From Geothrix limicola (GTDB lineage: Bacteria; Acidobacteriota; Holophagae; Holophagales; Holophagaceae), in contig NZ_BSDE01000001.1 in assembly GCF_030268085.1 (NCBI RefSeq), positions 992,001-1,056,000 on the forward strand: 64,000 nucleotides of DNA, read 5' to 3'. Below, piece after piece: positions 34,295 through 41,746 of this stretch. The translations under genes were made by a program, and so were the position numbers. The notes below the pieces were generated by a model. That model had not been told where the DNA came from, searched no databases, and was given only the letters and a program-made list of their open reading frames with translations. Within the stretch, counting starts at the first letter, position 1. Each line of letters opens with the position of its first letter.

Positions 34295-35290
34295 ATGGTC
34301 CTCGCGCTTGTAATGATCGTCCTGCTGGCCCTGGCCTTCGACTACATCAATGGCTTTCATGACACGGCCAATGCCATCGCCACGGTGGTATCGACGGGTG
34401 TGCTCTCGGCCCGCAAGGCCATCCTGATGGCCGCCGTGCTGAATTTCGGCGGCGCCCTTCTGGGCACCCAGGTGGCCACCACCATCGCGAAGGGCATCGC
34501 CGACAGCCAGTTCGTCGTGCCCGCCGTGATCGTCGCCGCCCTGCTGGCGGCCATCGTCTGGAACCTCATCACCTGGTGGTTCGGCATCCCCTCCAGCTCC
34601 AGCCACGCCCTCGTGGGCGGCCTCGCCGGCGCCGTCGTGGCGCAGGCGGGACTGGGCGCCCTGCACACCACCAAGCTGAAGGAAGTGGCCACCTTCCTCG
34701 TGGTGTCTCCGGTGGTGGGCTTCTTCATCGCCATGGCCATCATCATCCTGCTGCTCTGGATCTGCCGCCGCGTGGCAGGACACCGAGTCAACGTCGCCTT
34801 CCGCAAGCTGCAGCTCGTATCTGCGGGCGCCATGGCCTTCACCCACGGCACCAATGACGCGCAGAAGGCCATGGGCATCATCGCCCTGGCCCTCATCACC
34901 TACGGCAAGCTCGAAGCCCACGGCGCGAAGGTCGACGTGCCCGTCTGGGTGAAGCTCGCCTGCGCCACGGCCATGGGCCTCGGCACCATGTCCGGCGGCT
35001 GGAAGATCATCAAGACCATGGGCTCGAAGATCGTGAAGCTGAAGCCCATCCACGGCTTCGCGGCCGAGACCTCCGCGGCCATCGTGCTCTTCACGACGGC
35101 GCACCTGGGCATCCCCGTGAGCACCACCCACGTCATCTCGGGCGCCATCATGGGCGTCGGGGCCAGCATGAACGTCTCCGCCGTGCGCTGGGGCGTGGCC
35201 GGAAATATCCTCGTGGCCTGGGTTTTGACCATCCCCATCAGTGCCCTCCTGGCCGCTGGATTCCTCAAGCTGGTAACGCCCTACTTCTGA
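34295..35290 (+). CDS. pit: Low-affinity inorganic phosphate transporter, PiT family
   Basis: The 331-residue membrane protein has about ten helices and both duplicated PiT signatures: GFHDTANAIATVVSTG at the N-terminus and FTHGTNDAQKAMGIIALAL in the middle. PFAM-typical GIPSSSSHALVGGL and GIPVSTTHVISGAI blocks are also present. PiT carriers bring in metal-phosphate or proton/sodium-coupled phosphate with low affinity. GAGGA before ATG 34295 supports the start; the longer frame runs through DUF47. It is unusual to find pst, pho and pit genes in one block of about 11 kb. Confidence 0.95.
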   Translation: MVLALVMIVLLALAFDYINGFHDTANAIATVVSTGVLSARKAILMAAVLNFGGALLGTQVATTIAKGIADSQFVVPAVIVAALLAAIVWNLITWWFGIPSSSSHALVGGLAGAVVAQAGLGALHTTKLKEVATFLVVSPVVGFFIAMAIIILLLWICRRVAGHRVNVAFRKLQLVSAGAMAFTHGTNDAQKAMGIIALALITYGKLEAHGAKVDVPVWVKLACATAMGLGTMSGGWKIIKTMGSKIVKLKPIHGFAAETSAAIVLFTTAHLGIPVSTTHVISGAIMGVGASMNVSAVRWGVAGNILVAWVLTIPISALLAAGFLKLVTPYF

Positions 35291-35478
35291 GCGAAAGTCG
35301 TCGACATGTGACGGCGAGGACATCACACCGTCACACCGCCGACCGACACTTGGTATCCCTGCGCTGCGGATGCCCGTCACCGCTTGGTTTCACCCTTTTC
35401 GCGCAGAGTTGGCACCACCGCCACGCCGACGTCATCCGTCCCGCCGATCCTGGATCCAGAACCCAGGGAGGCAGGACC

Positions 35479-36015
35479 ATGACGATCGAGACGCTCACCC
35501 CCCACCCCGAAGGCGCCCGCTACACCGTCCGCCCGCTCGGCAGCGCGGATTTCGCGCACCTGCGGCGCCTGGAGTCGGAAATCTGGTCCGATGACGGCAC
35601 GGGCGAACTCTGCCCACACTACCTGCGCCTCTGCACCGAGCTCTACCGCGACTGGTGCTTCCTCGCCTTCGATGGCGAGCGGCCCGTGGGCTACGTGCTG
35701 AACTTCGTGGCGGGCACCACGGTCTACTGCGCCACCCTGGCCGTGCACCCCGAGTACCAGAAGGGGCGGGTGAACTACCTGCTCATCCGGGCCATGGTCT
35801 CGAAGCTCCTCAACGAGAACGTCGAGGAGTGCCGCTTCCTCGTCGAACCCGGCAACACCGATGCCCGCAGCGTCCACAACGCCCTCGGCGCGCGGGTGGT
35901 GGAGGAGGTGCAGGACTTCTACGCGCCCGGTGACACGCGCCTTTGGTCGGCCATCAACCGGGATGATCTCGAACGCGTCCGCGCCCGCTACACCCGCCTG
36001 AAACTGGTGTCGTAG
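35479..36015 (+). CDS. GNAT-family N-acetyltransferase
   Basis: The 178-residue protein has a GNAT fold: the N-terminal segment TVRPLGSADFAHLRRLE, the strand FDGERPVGYVLNF, and the acetyl-CoA region ATLAVHPEYQKGRVNYLLI, where the usual R/Q-x-x-G-x-G/A loop is altered to QKGRVN. VEPGNTDARSVHNALGARVVEEV is the common C-terminal N..A...Y..LGF block. The substrate is unknown. GGGAGGCAGG stands before ATG 35479. The 188 bp before it hold no gene; they contain a tandem TCACACCG pair at 35323-35338 of unknown meaning. Confidence 0.82.
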   Translation: MTIETLTPHPEGARYTVRPLGSADFAHLRRLESEIWSDDGTGELCPHYLRLCTELYRDWCFLAFDGERPVGYVLNFVAGTTVYCATLAVHPEYQKGRVNYLLIRAMVSKLLNENVEECRFLVEPGNTDARSVHNALGARVVEEVQDFYAPGDTRLWSAINRDDLERVRARYTRLKLVS

Positions 36016-36076
36016 TGCGTCGCCATCGAGCGGCCAAACCCTCCTCGTCCGCCGACCGCGGCGCACGTGGCGGGGG

Positions 36077-36102
36077 TTTGGGGGCACGGCAGTGCCCCCA
36101 AA
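36077..36102. repeat. Hairpin 1: perfect 11-bp stem with 4-nt loop
   Basis: TTTGGGGGCAC (36077-36087) pairs exactly with GTGCCCCCAAA (36092-36102) around GGCA. It is the first of four strong inverted repeats in the 202-bp gap between the acetyltransferase and the acyltransferase. It has no T run after it, but its AAA/TTT flanks could let it terminate leftward transcription. Confidence 0.8.
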
Positions 36103-36111
36103 GGGGTGACA

Positions 36112-36138
36112 GCATGGGCACGGCTCCCGTGCCCATGC
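36112..36138. repeat. Hairpin 2: perfect 12-bp stem with 3-nt loop
   Basis: GCATGGGCACGG (36112-36123) pairs exactly with CCGTGCCCATGC (36127-36138). It starts 10 bp after hairpin 1. Stem sequence overlaps in theme with the neighbours (GGGCAC core), as if the hairpins arose from a shared unit. Confidence 0.8.
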
Positions 36139-36144
36139 GCCAGA

Positions 36145-36166
36145 GGGGGCCATGCCCCCATGGGGG
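36145..36166. repeat. Hairpin 3: two mutually exclusive pairings
   Basis: GGGGGC (36145-36150) can pair with GCCCCC (36154-36159). That same C run can instead pair with the following GGGGG in the palindrome CCCCCATGGGGG (36155-36166). The last G's are also needed for hairpin 4, so the region could switch between structures. Confidence 0.65.
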
Positions 36167-36217
36167 TGCACCGGCTGTCCATTTTGCTCATGGTTCCCCT
36201 GCCCAGCCGGTGCACCC
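36164..36217 (+). promoter_or_regulatory. Hairpin 4: 14-bp stem ending on the acyltransferase start codon
   Basis: GGGTGCACCGGCTG (36164-36177) is the exact reverse complement of CAGCCGGTGCACCC (36204-36217), with a 26-nt loop. The next three bases are the proposed ATG start codon. No Shine-Dalgarno sequence is seen in front of that ATG. If formed in the mRNA this stem would cover the ribosome landing site, so the gene is probably translated only when the stem opens or when translation begins elsewhere. Confidence 0.65.
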
Positions 36218-36898
36218 ATGAGCTGGGCCGGCGTCCTCTGGCCCACCTTCGCCCTCCTGCCACGCCTGGCCGCCGGAGCGGAGCCGCAACCCGGATTGCA
36301 CCGGTGGGCGCGGCGCCTGCTTCCCTCGCTGGGCGTGGACGTGGCTGTTCAGGGGCGCCCGCGCACCGACCTCCCGCTCTGGGTGGCGAACCACCTGAGT
36401 TGGGTGGATCCCCTCGTGCTGATGAGCCTCCGCCCCATGGGCACCATCGCCAAGGGCGAAGTCGCCGGCTATCCCCTCATCGGGCGCTGGGCCCAGAAAT
36501 CCGGCATCCACTTCGTGGACCGGGAGGATGCCCTCAGCCGCGCGGCGGCCCTGGTGGGTTTGCGGGTCTCCCTGAAGCAGGGCCGCGACATGCTGCTGTT
36601 CCCCGAAGGCACCACCACGCGCGGCGAGCGCCTGGCGGATTTCTACGAGGGCGGCCTCCGGCTCGCCTTCGAGCTGGGTCTCCCGGCCCAGCCGCTCCGT
36701 GTCGCCAGCCCCGCGCCCCACTATCCCTGGACCGGCGACGAGACCCTGCTGCCCCACATCCAGACCCTCCTCGCCACGCGGACCATGGTCTCAGTGACCG
36801 CCGAAGAACCGCTGCACCCTTCGGATTTCCGTGATGCCGAAGGCTGGCTCGCCGCCTTCAGGGTGGCCCTTTCCCCCCGGAGTTCTGATGTCCGCTGA
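36218..36898 (+). CDS. 1-acyl-glycerol-3-phosphate acyltransferase-like protein (PlsC family)
   Basis: The 226-residue protein has the acyltransferase motifs NHLSWVDPL (HX4D) and FPEGTTTRG, with GEVAGYPLIGRWAQ and HFVDRED between them. It would acylate lysophosphatidate or a related lysolipid at the membrane. The ATG at 36218 gives a protein of normal length, but it lies against a 14-bp hairpin and lacks a ribosome site; ATG 36152 in the same frame would add 22 atypical residues. The end overlaps the ureohydrolase gene by 11 bp. A second PlsC-like gene is at about 46 kb. Confidence 0.87.
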   Translation: MSWAGVLWPTFALLPRLAAGAEPQPGLHRWARRLLPSLGVDVAVQGRPRTDLPLWVANHLSWVDPLVLMSLRPMGTIAKGEVAGYPLIGRWAQKSGIHFVDREDALSRAAALVGLRVSLKQGRDMLLFPEGTTTRGERLADFYEGGLRLAFELGLPAQPLRVASPAPHYPWTGDETLLPHIQTLLATRTMVSVTAEEPLHPSDFRDAEGWLAAFRVALSPRSSDVR

Positions 36899-37826
36899 TG
36901 TCCTCATGCAGGGTCTGCGCACGGGCCTGACGCCCTTCCTCGGGCTGCCCCTCTGCATCGATCCCCGCCCCGCCACCGGCGTCGTGCTCGGCGCGCCCTG
37001 CGATGCGGGCGTCATCAACCGTCCCGGTGCGCGTCTGGGCCCCTGGGCCATGCGCGCGGCCTCCATGGGCCTGGGTTCCCACCCCATGCCCGAGCGGCTC
37101 CGTGAAGGCCGCCCCGTGTTCGGCGCCCCCGCGGCGCGGGGCTGGCTGGACGGCGGCAACATCCCGGCCCTGCCCTTCTCCCTGAGGGACGCCCTGGAGA
37201 CCGTGCAAGCCACCGTGGGGGCCTGGGCCATGACCGGCTGCCGCACCCTCATGCTCGGCGGCGACCATTCGCTCACCCTCGGCGCCCTGCGCGCCCACGC
37301 CCGCCAGCACGGGCCCCTGGGCCTGCTGCACGTGGATGCCCACCCTGACGCCGCCGACGGCGCCGCCTGGGGCACGGACATCCATCACGGCACCTGGCTC
37401 CGCCAGGCCATCGAAGAGGATCTGGTGGATCCCGAGCGCGTGATGCAGGCGGGCCTTCGCGCCCCCCGCTTCGATGACGAGGAGCTGGCCTTCCTGTCCG
37501 TCGTAGGCGTGCGCATGTGGACGCCCGCGGATCTGCGCGATCCCCTGATGGCCCTGCGGCTGAACGAGGACCTCGCGGCCGTGGGCCGGGGACCGGCCTA
37601 CGTCAGCCTCGACCTCGACGCCCTCGATCCCATCCTCGTGCCCGCCGTCGCCGAGCCCGTGCCCGGCGGCCTGACCTTCGCCGAGGCCCTGCGCCTGATC
37701 CACGCGGCCAGCCAGTGGGCCGAGCCCTGGGTGGGCGCCGACCTCATGGAACTGGCTCCCACCCTCGAAGGCGCCGAAGCCAGCGCCCGCGTGGCCGTCC
37801 ACCTCGCCCTCCACCTCCTCGCCTGA
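36888..37826 (+). CDS. Ureohydrolase (agmatinase/arginase family)
   Basis: The 312-residue protein has the dinuclear manganese site of the arginase fold: GGDHSLTLG, HVDAHPDAAD and SLDLDALDP. PVPGGLTFAEAL fits the family's E-P-G-G-L-T block. The substrate could be agmatine, guanidinobutyrate, formiminoglutamate or another guanidine; no polyamine or histidine-degradation gene is nearby to decide. ATG 36888 has GGAG in front and lies inside the end of the acyltransferase gene, so the two are co-expressed. Confidence 0.88.
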   Translation: MSADVLMQGLRTGLTPFLGLPLCIDPRPATGVVLGAPCDAGVINRPGARLGPWAMRAASMGLGSHPMPERLREGRPVFGAPAARGWLDGGNIPALPFSLRDALETVQATVGAWAMTGCRTLMLGGDHSLTLGALRAHARQHGPLGLLHVDAHPDAADGAAWGTDIHHGTWLRQAIEEDLVDPERVMQAGLRAPRFDDEELAFLSVVGVRMWTPADLRDPLMALRLNEDLAAVGRGPAYVSLDLDALDPILVPAVAEPVPGGLTFAEALRLIHAASQWAEPWVGADLMELAPTLEGAEASARVAVHLALHLLA

Positions 37827-37833
37827 GGCACCC

Positions 37834-38337
37834 ATGACACCCGCCAACTCCCCCATCGAAGCCTTCCTCCGCCACATCGGCGCCCTGAGCTGGGACGACC
37901 TGGTGACCGGCTACGATTTCGGATTCCTCACCTCACTCGAAATCCAGTCCGCCGCGCCCGGCGCAGGTGCGGCCGTCCAGCGGCTGCGGGAACTGGAAGG
38001 CTCGGCCCTGAAAACCTTCGAGGCACACCTCTGGGCCGCCTGCGCCGAGGCCGTGGGCAAGACGCCCCGACCCGGAAGCTCTCGCTGGTCGCAGTCGCAA
38101 GACCGCTGGCGGGAAGCCCTTCTGCGCGAGGCCCTCGCCGTGGACAGCACCACCGCCCAGCTGGCGCGCAGCGTGGAGCGCCTGTACGAACAGGTCGGCT
38201 GCCCCGAGGACATGCTCACCATGCTCAAGCCGTCGCAGCGCTGGTCCGGCACGCCCGCCACCGTGGACCCAGCCGCCGTCGAGCAGTTCCTGAAGCGTGC
38301 GCAGAACACATCGCGGCGCTTCGGAGCGGCCTCCTAG
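37834..38337 (+). CDS. Conserved-looking hypothetical protein
   Basis: I do not recognise this 167-residue protein. It is soluble, mostly helical in appearance and rich in Ala, Leu, Glu and Arg, with tryptophans in WDDLVTGYDFGFL, HLWAAC and RWSQSQDRW. There is no signal peptide or membrane helix. It begins 7 bp after the ureohydrolase gene with GAGG before its ATG, and a 55-bp gap separates it from the PF10136 membrane protein. Codon use is like its neighbours. It probably shares an operon and maybe a function with them. Confidence 0.75.
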   Translation: MTPANSPIEAFLRHIGALSWDDLVTGYDFGFLTSLEIQSAAPGAGAAVQRLRELEGSALKTFEAHLWAACAEAVGKTPRPGSSRWSQSQDRWREALLREALAVDSTTAQLARSVERLYEQVGCPEDMLTMLKPSQRWSGTPATVDPAAVEQFLKRAQNTSRRFGAAS

Positions 38338-38392
38338 CCCAGCCTCACCGAGGCCCCAGGACTGTGGCACTCTGAAGGCCCCCGGAGCCCCG

Positions 38393-40321
38393 ATGCCCCT
38401 GCCCGACCCCAGGCTGGACGAGCTGTTGAACGGTGACGCGCCGAAGCTGGAGCCCCTGCTCCGCTGGCTGCTGGAGGCCTCCCCCGAGGATTCGGTGGAT
38501 GGCGAGGCCCGCCGCACGAGCCGCCTGCGCCGCCTCCACGAGGCCCTTGAAATACGCGGACTCACCGCCAGCCTTTCCGAAGAGTGGAACCACACGTCGG
38601 CCATCCGGCTGCTGGCCGAGACGGGCCTGCCTGATCGCACGTCCCTGCTCGGAGAGGGTTTCCTGCGGGTCGTGGACCGCATCATCCCGCGCCTGGATCA
38701 GGAGGGGGATCTCTACGCCCTGCTGGATCGCCTGGATCTCGACGGAGCCGATGCGGCCTGGATCGAACGCCTGCCGGAAGACCTGCATGTGGCGTGCAGC
38801 GCCCTGTTGTCTCCGCCGCGGGAGATCTGGGTGCACGCGGCGCTGCTTCTGGCCCATCGCGCCGCCGCCGTGGGCCTGTCGCGGGACCTCCTGGCGCTGG
38901 ATCCCCAGGGGAGTGACGCGGATTCGCCCTTCTTCCACCTGTCGCGGGCGGTCCGGAAACGCGGCGAGCAGCCCCAGGATCACCAGTGGAAGGCCGCCTG
39001 GGAAGCCTGCCGCGCGGACTGTGCCGCCGTGCTGGCGCGGGCCCACGCCAACCTCGAAGCCCGCGGCGTCTCCACCGACCTCGTGTTTCGCCTCGAACTG
39101 CTGGAGGCGCAGCTTCAGCGCATCGACCGCCTGCTGTCCTTCGCGTCCGGCGAAGGGAATGGCGCGGCCTTCGCCGCCGAACTGGTGCGCGGCAGCGCGG
39201 CCCAGCACGGCCTGCGCAGCCTGCTCAATACCAGCGTGAAGCGCCTGGCGCGGAAGGTGGTCGAGCACACGGGAGAAACCGGTGAGCACTACATCGCCCG
39301 GGATCGCCGCGAATGGCGCGCCATGGGCTGGTCCGCCGTGGGTGGCGGCGTGCTTACGGCGGGCACGGCCCTGTTCAAGTACGGCCTCTCGGCCCTGCCC
39401 CTGGCCCCGCTGCTGCTGGGCCTGTCGCTCTCCTTCAACTACGCTGCGAGTTTCATCCTCATGCAGCTGCTGGGCTTCAGCCTGGCCTCCAAGCAACCCG
39501 CCATGACCGCCGCCGCCCTGGCCCGCGCCCTGGAATCGCAGGACGGCCAGGCGCGCGAGATCGAACTGGTGGCAGCCATCACGCGCACCCAGGTCATCAC
39601 CACCCTCGGAAACGTGTTCTCCGCCATCCCCGTCGCCCTGGTCATCGCCGCCGGATGGTTCTGGCTCCGCGGGCGGGGACCGCTGGGGCTGGAAACCGCC
39701 CTCCACGGCCTTCACGCGAATCATCCCCTCCACGCGAGCACGCTCATCTTCGCGGCCGCCACCGGCGTGCTGCTGTGGCTGTCCAGCCTGGCCGCGGGCT
39801 GGGCCGCGAACTGGAGCGCCTACCGCCGACTCCCCGAAGCCCTGGCCCAGAGCCATCGGATCCATGCCCTGGTGGGCGCGCGCCGGGCCGAATCCCTGGG
39901 CCGATTCGTGGATCACCACATCTCCGGAATCATCGGCTACGGGGCCCTGGGCGGCCTGCTCATCTTCGTGCCCATGGCCTTCGCCTTCGCGGGCATCCCC
40001 CTGGAAGTGCGCCACGTCACGCTGCAGTCGGCCTCACTGGCCCTGGCCTGTGCCAGCCTTTGGATCCAGGGTGCCCTGCCCTGGGGCGATGTCCTCTGGG
40101 GCCTGCTGGGCATCGGGCTCATCGGCATCCTGAACTTCGCCGTCTCCTTCGCCCTGGCCCTGGCCACGGCCCTGCGCGCGCGGGATCTCAGCGGCATCGA
40201 CCGCCGCCGTCTCTGGCTCGGCATCCTCAAGGCCTTCAACCGCCAACCCGGACGCTTTCTCCTGCCGCCGAAGAGCGGTGATACCCTCGAGTCCCCTCAC
40301 TCCGGAGACCCTCATGCGTAG
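38393..40321 (+). CDS. PF10136 ('site-specific recombinase', Gcr-like) polytopic membrane protein
   Basis: The 642-residue protein matches the family named 'site-specific recombinase'. The key block is GETGEHYIARDRREW at about residue 295, then helices including LSLSFNYAASFILMQLLGF and SKQPAMTAAALARAL. About 300 soluble helical residues precede roughly seven to eight membrane spans. It has no known recombinase active site (no integrase or resolvase signature), so the family name is likely misleading and the true role is open. CCGGAG precedes ATG 38393. Its end overlaps the next gene's start by 8 bp. Confidence 0.85.
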   Translation: MPLPDPRLDELLNGDAPKLEPLLRWLLEASPEDSVDGEARRTSRLRRLHEALEIRGLTASLSEEWNHTSAIRLLAETGLPDRTSLLGEGFLRVVDRIIPRLDQEGDLYALLDRLDLDGADAAWIERLPEDLHVACSALLSPPREIWVHAALLLAHRAAAVGLSRDLLALDPQGSDADSPFFHLSRAVRKRGEQPQDHQWKAAWEACRADCAAVLARAHANLEARGVSTDLVFRLELLEAQLQRIDRLLSFASGEGNGAAFAAELVRGSAAQHGLRSLLNTSVKRLARKVVEHTGETGEHYIARDRREWRAMGWSAVGGGVLTAGTALFKYGLSALPLAPLLLGLSLSFNYAASFILMQLLGFSLASKQPAMTAAALARALESQDGQAREIELVAAITRTQVITTLGNVFSAIPVALVIAAGWFWLRGRGPLGLETALHGLHANHPLHASTLIFAAATGVLLWLSSLAAGWAANWSAYRRLPEALAQSHRIHALVGARRAESLGRFVDHHISGIIGYGALGGLLIFVPMAFAFAGIPLEVRHVTLQSASLALACASLWIQGALPWGDVLWGLLGIGLIGILNFAVSFALALATALRARDLSGIDRRRLWLGILKAFNRQPGRFLLPPKSGDTLESPHSGDPHA

Positions 40322-41171
40322 GCTGCTGCTCCCCGCCTTCCTCACCCTTTCCCTGGTCGCCCAGGACAAGCCCGCTCCCGTGCGTCTGACGCCGCTGCGC
40401 GTGAGCCCCGCCAGCACGCTGACGCAGGACATCGGCATCAGCAAGATTGAGCTCGCCTTCTCCCGTCCCGCCGTGAAGGGTCGGAAGATCTGGGGCGGCC
40501 TGGTGCCCTTCGGCGAGGTGTGGCGCGCGGGCGCAAACAGCGCCACCACCCTCACCCTCAGCCACCCCGCGAAGGTCGCCGGCCACGACGTGCCCGCGGG
40601 AACCTACGGCCTGTTCATCGTCCCCGGCGAAAAGACCTGGACCCTGATCCTCAACAAGAAGCCCAAGCAGTGGGGCGCCTACGAGTACAAGAAGGAGGAG
40701 GACCTGCTGCGCTGGGAAGTCACGCCCCAGGCCGGGCCCTTCCTCGAATACCTGGAGTACCGCGTGCTGCCGACGGACACCGCGAACGCCACCGTCGAAC
40801 TGGGCTGGGAGAAGCTGCGCGTCAGCTTCCCCGTGGCCTTCGATACCAAGGCGATCTACTGGGCCCAGCTGGAAGAGACGCTGAAGAAGGCGCCCGATAC
40901 GGACTGGACACCCTGGTACCAGGCCGCCAAGTACTGCCAGGAGCAGGGCGTCGAACCCCAGAAGGCCCTCGCCTGGATCGAGAAGAGCCTGAAGGCCGGC
41001 GAGAGCTTCTGGAACCACGAAACCGCCGCGCGGATCTACAAGGACGCCAAGCGCATGCCCGAGGCCCTCGACCAACTCCAGAAGGCCATCGACCTGTCCC
41101 GCGGCAAGGCGCCCAAGGAGTACACCACCAACCTCGAGAAGGAACTCGCGACCTGGAAGGCCGCGAAGTAG
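40314..41171 (+). CDS. DUF2911 secreted protein with C-terminal TPR-like helices
   Basis: The 285-residue protein has a signal peptide (MRRLLLPAFLTLSLVAQ). It then shows the DUF2911 hallmark: AFSRPAVKGRKIWGGLVPFGEVWRAGANSAT and VPAGTYGLF with a late VELGWEKLRVSFPV strand (each piece read separately). The last about 90 residues look like TPR helices (ALAWIEKSLKAGESFWNH, AARIYKDAKRMPEALDQL). It should be periplasmic or outer. The function of DUF2911 is unknown. ATG 40314 with CCGGAG upstream lies within the end of the PF10136 gene. Confidence 0.85.
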   Translation: MRRLLLPAFLTLSLVAQDKPAPVRLTPLRVSPASTLTQDIGISKIELAFSRPAVKGRKIWGGLVPFGEVWRAGANSATTLTLSHPAKVAGHDVPAGTYGLFIVPGEKTWTLILNKKPKQWGAYEYKKEEDLLRWEVTPQAGPFLEYLEYRVLPTDTANATVELGWEKLRVSFPVAFDTKAIYWAQLEETLKKAPDTDWTPWYQAAKYCQEQGVEPQKALAWIEKSLKAGESFWNHETAARIYKDAKRMPEALDQLQKAIDLSRGKAPKEYTTNLEKELATWKAAK

Positions 41172-41202
41172 GCCGGGAAGGACGCCGCCCTTCCCGGCCC
41201 GC

Positions 41203-41652
41203 CTACATCTTCACGGCCGTTCGCAGGAAGGATTCGGGAAGGGTGACGCCGCTGCGCCCCAGGTTCGCCTGGTGGACGAAGACCGTCAGGCGCCCGCCGA
41301 TGCGCTCGAAGGCGATGGCGCCGCCCTCGGCGAAGAGCTTGCGGTTGTTGCAGACCACGAGCTTGCCCTGGCCCGCGTAGAACCGCGTCTGGTCCGCCGT
41401 GAAGGACCAGGCCAGGTTGGCCTTGGCGTCCACCGAGATGTCCTGCTTCTTCAGCTGCATAACCATGTCGAGCTCCTTGCAGGCGACGCGGCCTTCGGAG
41501 CCGGCGCTGCTGGCCAGGATCTGGAGGAACTTGGCAGCCTCGGGTACCGGCACGGCTTCCGCGAAGGCCGATGAAGACGCCGCGGCGACGAGGATCGCCG
41601 CGCCGAGGCGCCGCGAGAGCAGGTTGGGATAAGAAAGGGATCGTTGCGGCAT
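41203..41652 (-). CDS. Small exported protein, possibly YfiR/DUF4154-like
   Basis: The 149-residue protein has a long signal peptide (LLSRRLGAAILVAAASSSAFA). Its C-terminal half, with EGGAIAFERIGGRLTVFV and an ending NLGRSGVTLPESFLRTAV, resembles the end of YfiR-like proteins (GG.I.F....R..F.IN...A...GL..S..LL.LA). YfiR controls a diguanylate cyclase from the periplasm. The N-terminal half is shorter than usual, so I hold the family call loosely. ATG 41652 has GGAG in front. It lies after the chemoreceptor gene on the same strand, 94 bp away. Confidence 0.6.
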   Translation of the reverse strand: MPQRSLSYPNLLSRRLGAAILVAAASSSAFAEAVPVPEAAKFLQILASSAGSEGRVACKELDMVMQLKKQDISVDAKANLAWSFTADQTRFYAGQGKLVVCNNRKLFAEGGAIAFERIGGRLTVFVHQANLGRSGVTLPESFLRTAVKM

Positions 41653-41746
41653 GATGGGCTCCGCCCATCCCATCGGCTGGCCCCTTGACGCGGCGGAAAC
41701 ACAGGCGTGACGGGCCTGGAACTTCTACCAGGACCTTTACGAATTC

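Noticed and set aside
35323-35338. Tandem TCACACCG pair after pit as a Pho box
   Set aside because: The period is 8 bp rather than 11, so it does not fit PhoB spacing.
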